Assembly (NCBI GenBank): GCA_003153855.1
Contig: PMBM01000151.1
Span: 11,744-18,669, forward strand
DNA from: Propionibacteriaceae bacterium
Lineage (GTDB): Bacteria; Actinomycetota; Actinomycetes; Propionibacteriales; Propionibacteriaceae
Direction of reading: 5' to 3'
Length of the DNA stretch: 6,926 nt
Shown here: positions 6,258 to 6,926 of the stretch, piece after piece
How the letters are laid out: every line of letters begins with the position of its first letter
Numbering within the stretch: the stretch's first letter is position 1
Program-made: the position numbers and the translations under genes
Notes under the pieces: generated by a model
What the model was told of the DNA's origin: nothing
Databases searched by the model: none
What the model saw: the letters and a program-made list of their open reading frames with translations, nothing else

Positions 6258-6360
6258 GGATGCCGGTTTATCAAGGGATGTAGTCGTTTCTGCACATCCC
6301 ACGGCAAATTTGGTGTGGGAAGTGCCGAGTTGACGACATCCCTTGATAAACCGACCATCC
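6258..6360. repeat. Long near-perfect palindrome (90 bp core, 103 bp with bulged extension)
   Basis: The core is 6264-6353, symmetric about 6308/6309. The left arm CGGTTTATCAAGGGATGT (6264-6281) has its exact reverse complement at 6336-6353, and the exact centre is CAAATTTG (6305-6312). Between them, 45 opposed positions give 37 Watson-Crick pairs, three G.U pairs as plus-strand RNA (6286/6331, 6288/6329, 6303/6314) and five mismatches spread along the stem. Beyond a small asymmetric bulge, GGATG (6258-6262) pairs with CATCC (6356-6360). Core G+C is about 50 %, far below the surroundings. It encodes no credible protein. It could be a miniature inverted-repeat element, a structured RNA or an elaborate bidirectional terminator; I do not recognise the family. 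Confidence 0.95.
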
Positions 6361-6362
6361 TC

Positions 6363-6380
6363 GGACCCGTTATCGGGTCC
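6363..6380. terminator. 7-bp perfect stem-loop downstream of malQ
   Basis: GGACCCG (6363-6369) and CGGGTCC (6374-6380) form a perfect stem with loop TTAT. It lies 12 bases beyond the malQ stop and on the far side of the long palindrome from pncA, so it best serves malQ, though it is symmetric and could act on either strand. No U tract follows on either strand. A weaker CGGGT/ACCCG hairpin (6389-6403) overlaps the malQ stop itself. Confidence 0.5.
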
Positions 6381-6392
6381 CACGGAGACGGG

Positions 6393-6926
6393 TCAGGAAC
6401 CCGCAGTCGTGTCCCGGGGCGGTGACTGGAAGCCGTTCATGACGTCCGTCAGACGGCGGACGCGGTCGGATCCGTACAGGTCCTCGAGGTACAGGCGCCT
6501 GCCGTCGGGGCCGGCCAGAGGGACACGCCAGTTGGGGTACTCGTCGATCGTGCCAGGCTGGTTCTGCGTACGGCGCTCGCCGACGGCATCGGTCAGCGCC
6601 ACGTTCAGCACGCGCGAGGGCGTCCAGCTGAGGAGACGATGGAGTGCCAGCGTGACGTCCTCGGTGTCGCGGTCATCGTGCGTCAGCGCGCCACGGTCCT
6701 CGAGCATCTGGATCACCGCCGACTGCTCTCGAGCGTCGGCCTCGATCTCGGAGTCCAGGGACTCGGTGAGCAGCCCCAGCTGGTAGCGCAGCCGTACATG
6801 GTCGTGGGCCAGGTAGCCGGCCGTGGGCGGCAGGTCGTGCGTCGTCACGGATGCCATGCAGTACTCGCGCCACCACTCCGGCGCGAGCGGCTTGCCCTCG
6901 TGGTCGTACTCGAACCACAGGATCGA
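6393..6926 (-). CDS. malQ: 4-alpha-glucanotransferase MalQ (amylomaltase), C-terminal part only
   Basis: Transfers alpha-1,4-glucan segments between maltodextrins (glycoside hydrolase family 77), used in maltodextrin and glycogen turnover. Only the last 177 residues are in the window; the 5' part lies past the right edge, and actinobacterial MalQ is usually about 700 residues. The visible frame opens with SILWFEYDHEGKPLAPEWWREYC, in pieces typical of GH77, followed by MASVTTHDLPPTAGYLAHDHVRLRYQLGLL. His30-Asp31 of the fragment should hold the third conserved catalytic Asp. Near the end, YPNWRVPLAGPDGRRLYLEDL matches the family's C-terminal PNWR motif. The internal ATG at 6857 is not the start, since the frame and family match continue upstream. 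It converges on pncA across 194 bp. Confidence 0.93.
   Translation of the reverse strand, partial: SILWFEYDHEGKPLAPEWWREYCMASVTTHDLPPTAGYLAHDHVRLRYQLGLLTESLDSEIEADAREQSAVIQMLEDRGALTHDDRDTEDVTLALHRLLSWTPSRVLNVALTDAVGERRTQNQPGTIDEYPNWRVPLAGPDGRRLYLEDLYGSDRVRRLTDVMNGFQSPPRDTTAGS

Noticed and set aside
6176..6358. Minus-strand 60-codon frame across the long palindrome
   Set aside because: It overlaps the pncA 3' end and hairpins, has no ribosome site evidence, and its sequence is dictated by the inverted repeat.
6257..6360. GGGATG/CATCCC repeated four times (6257, 6275, 6295, 6337) as possible operators
   Set aside because: Part of the recurrence follows from the palindrome itself, and the same hexamer also occurs elsewhere in the window (2785, 1799, near 5534), so no independent signal is shown.

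Overview
This window comes from the chromosome of a high-GC actinobacterium (about 69 % G+C by eye). The protein sequences and gene order fit the Nocardioides/Aeromicrobium part of the order Propionibacteriales best. That placement is an inference from protein style and synteny, not a database result. The gene set is core metabolism; there is no transposase, phage gene, CRISPR array, tRNA or rRNA.

Layout. Positions 1-2704 (minus strand) hold a tight operon read murI > rph > rdgB > thyA: glutamate racemase, RNase PH, ITP/XTP pyrophosphatase and thymidylate synthase, the last cut by the window edge. The last two junctions are 4-base GTGA overlaps. A small DUF1707 membrane protein gene (2803-3342, plus) is divergent from murI and converges on the DUF2017 gene. 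clpS and the DUF2017 gene (4203-3356, minus) form a second pair, also joined by GTGA. From a 50-bp divergent spacer, pncB and pncA (4254-6198, plus) form a two-gene NAD-salvage operon: nicotinamidase makes nicotinate and PncB converts it to nicotinate mononucleotide. A 194-bp convergent spacer follows, and then the C-terminal part of malQ (6393-6926, minus), cut by the right edge.

The order pncB / clpS / DUF2017 / murI / rph / rdgB resembles the Mycobacterium tuberculosis Rv1330c-Rv1341 region. Compared with that region as I recall it, the genes between DUF2017 and murI (S58 peptidase, Mec-CysO-CysM, rhomboid) and the gene between murI and rph are missing, and a DUF1707 gene sits in the gap.

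The most striking non-coding object is a 90-bp near-palindrome (6264-6353) in the pncA/malQ spacer. It has 18-bp perfect arms, an exact 8-bp palindrome at its centre, and about 50 % G+C. All three of its wobble pairs are G.U when read as plus-strand RNA. It is flanked by ordinary terminator-like hairpins. The second unusual signal is a strong excess of the word CGTACG across the genes.
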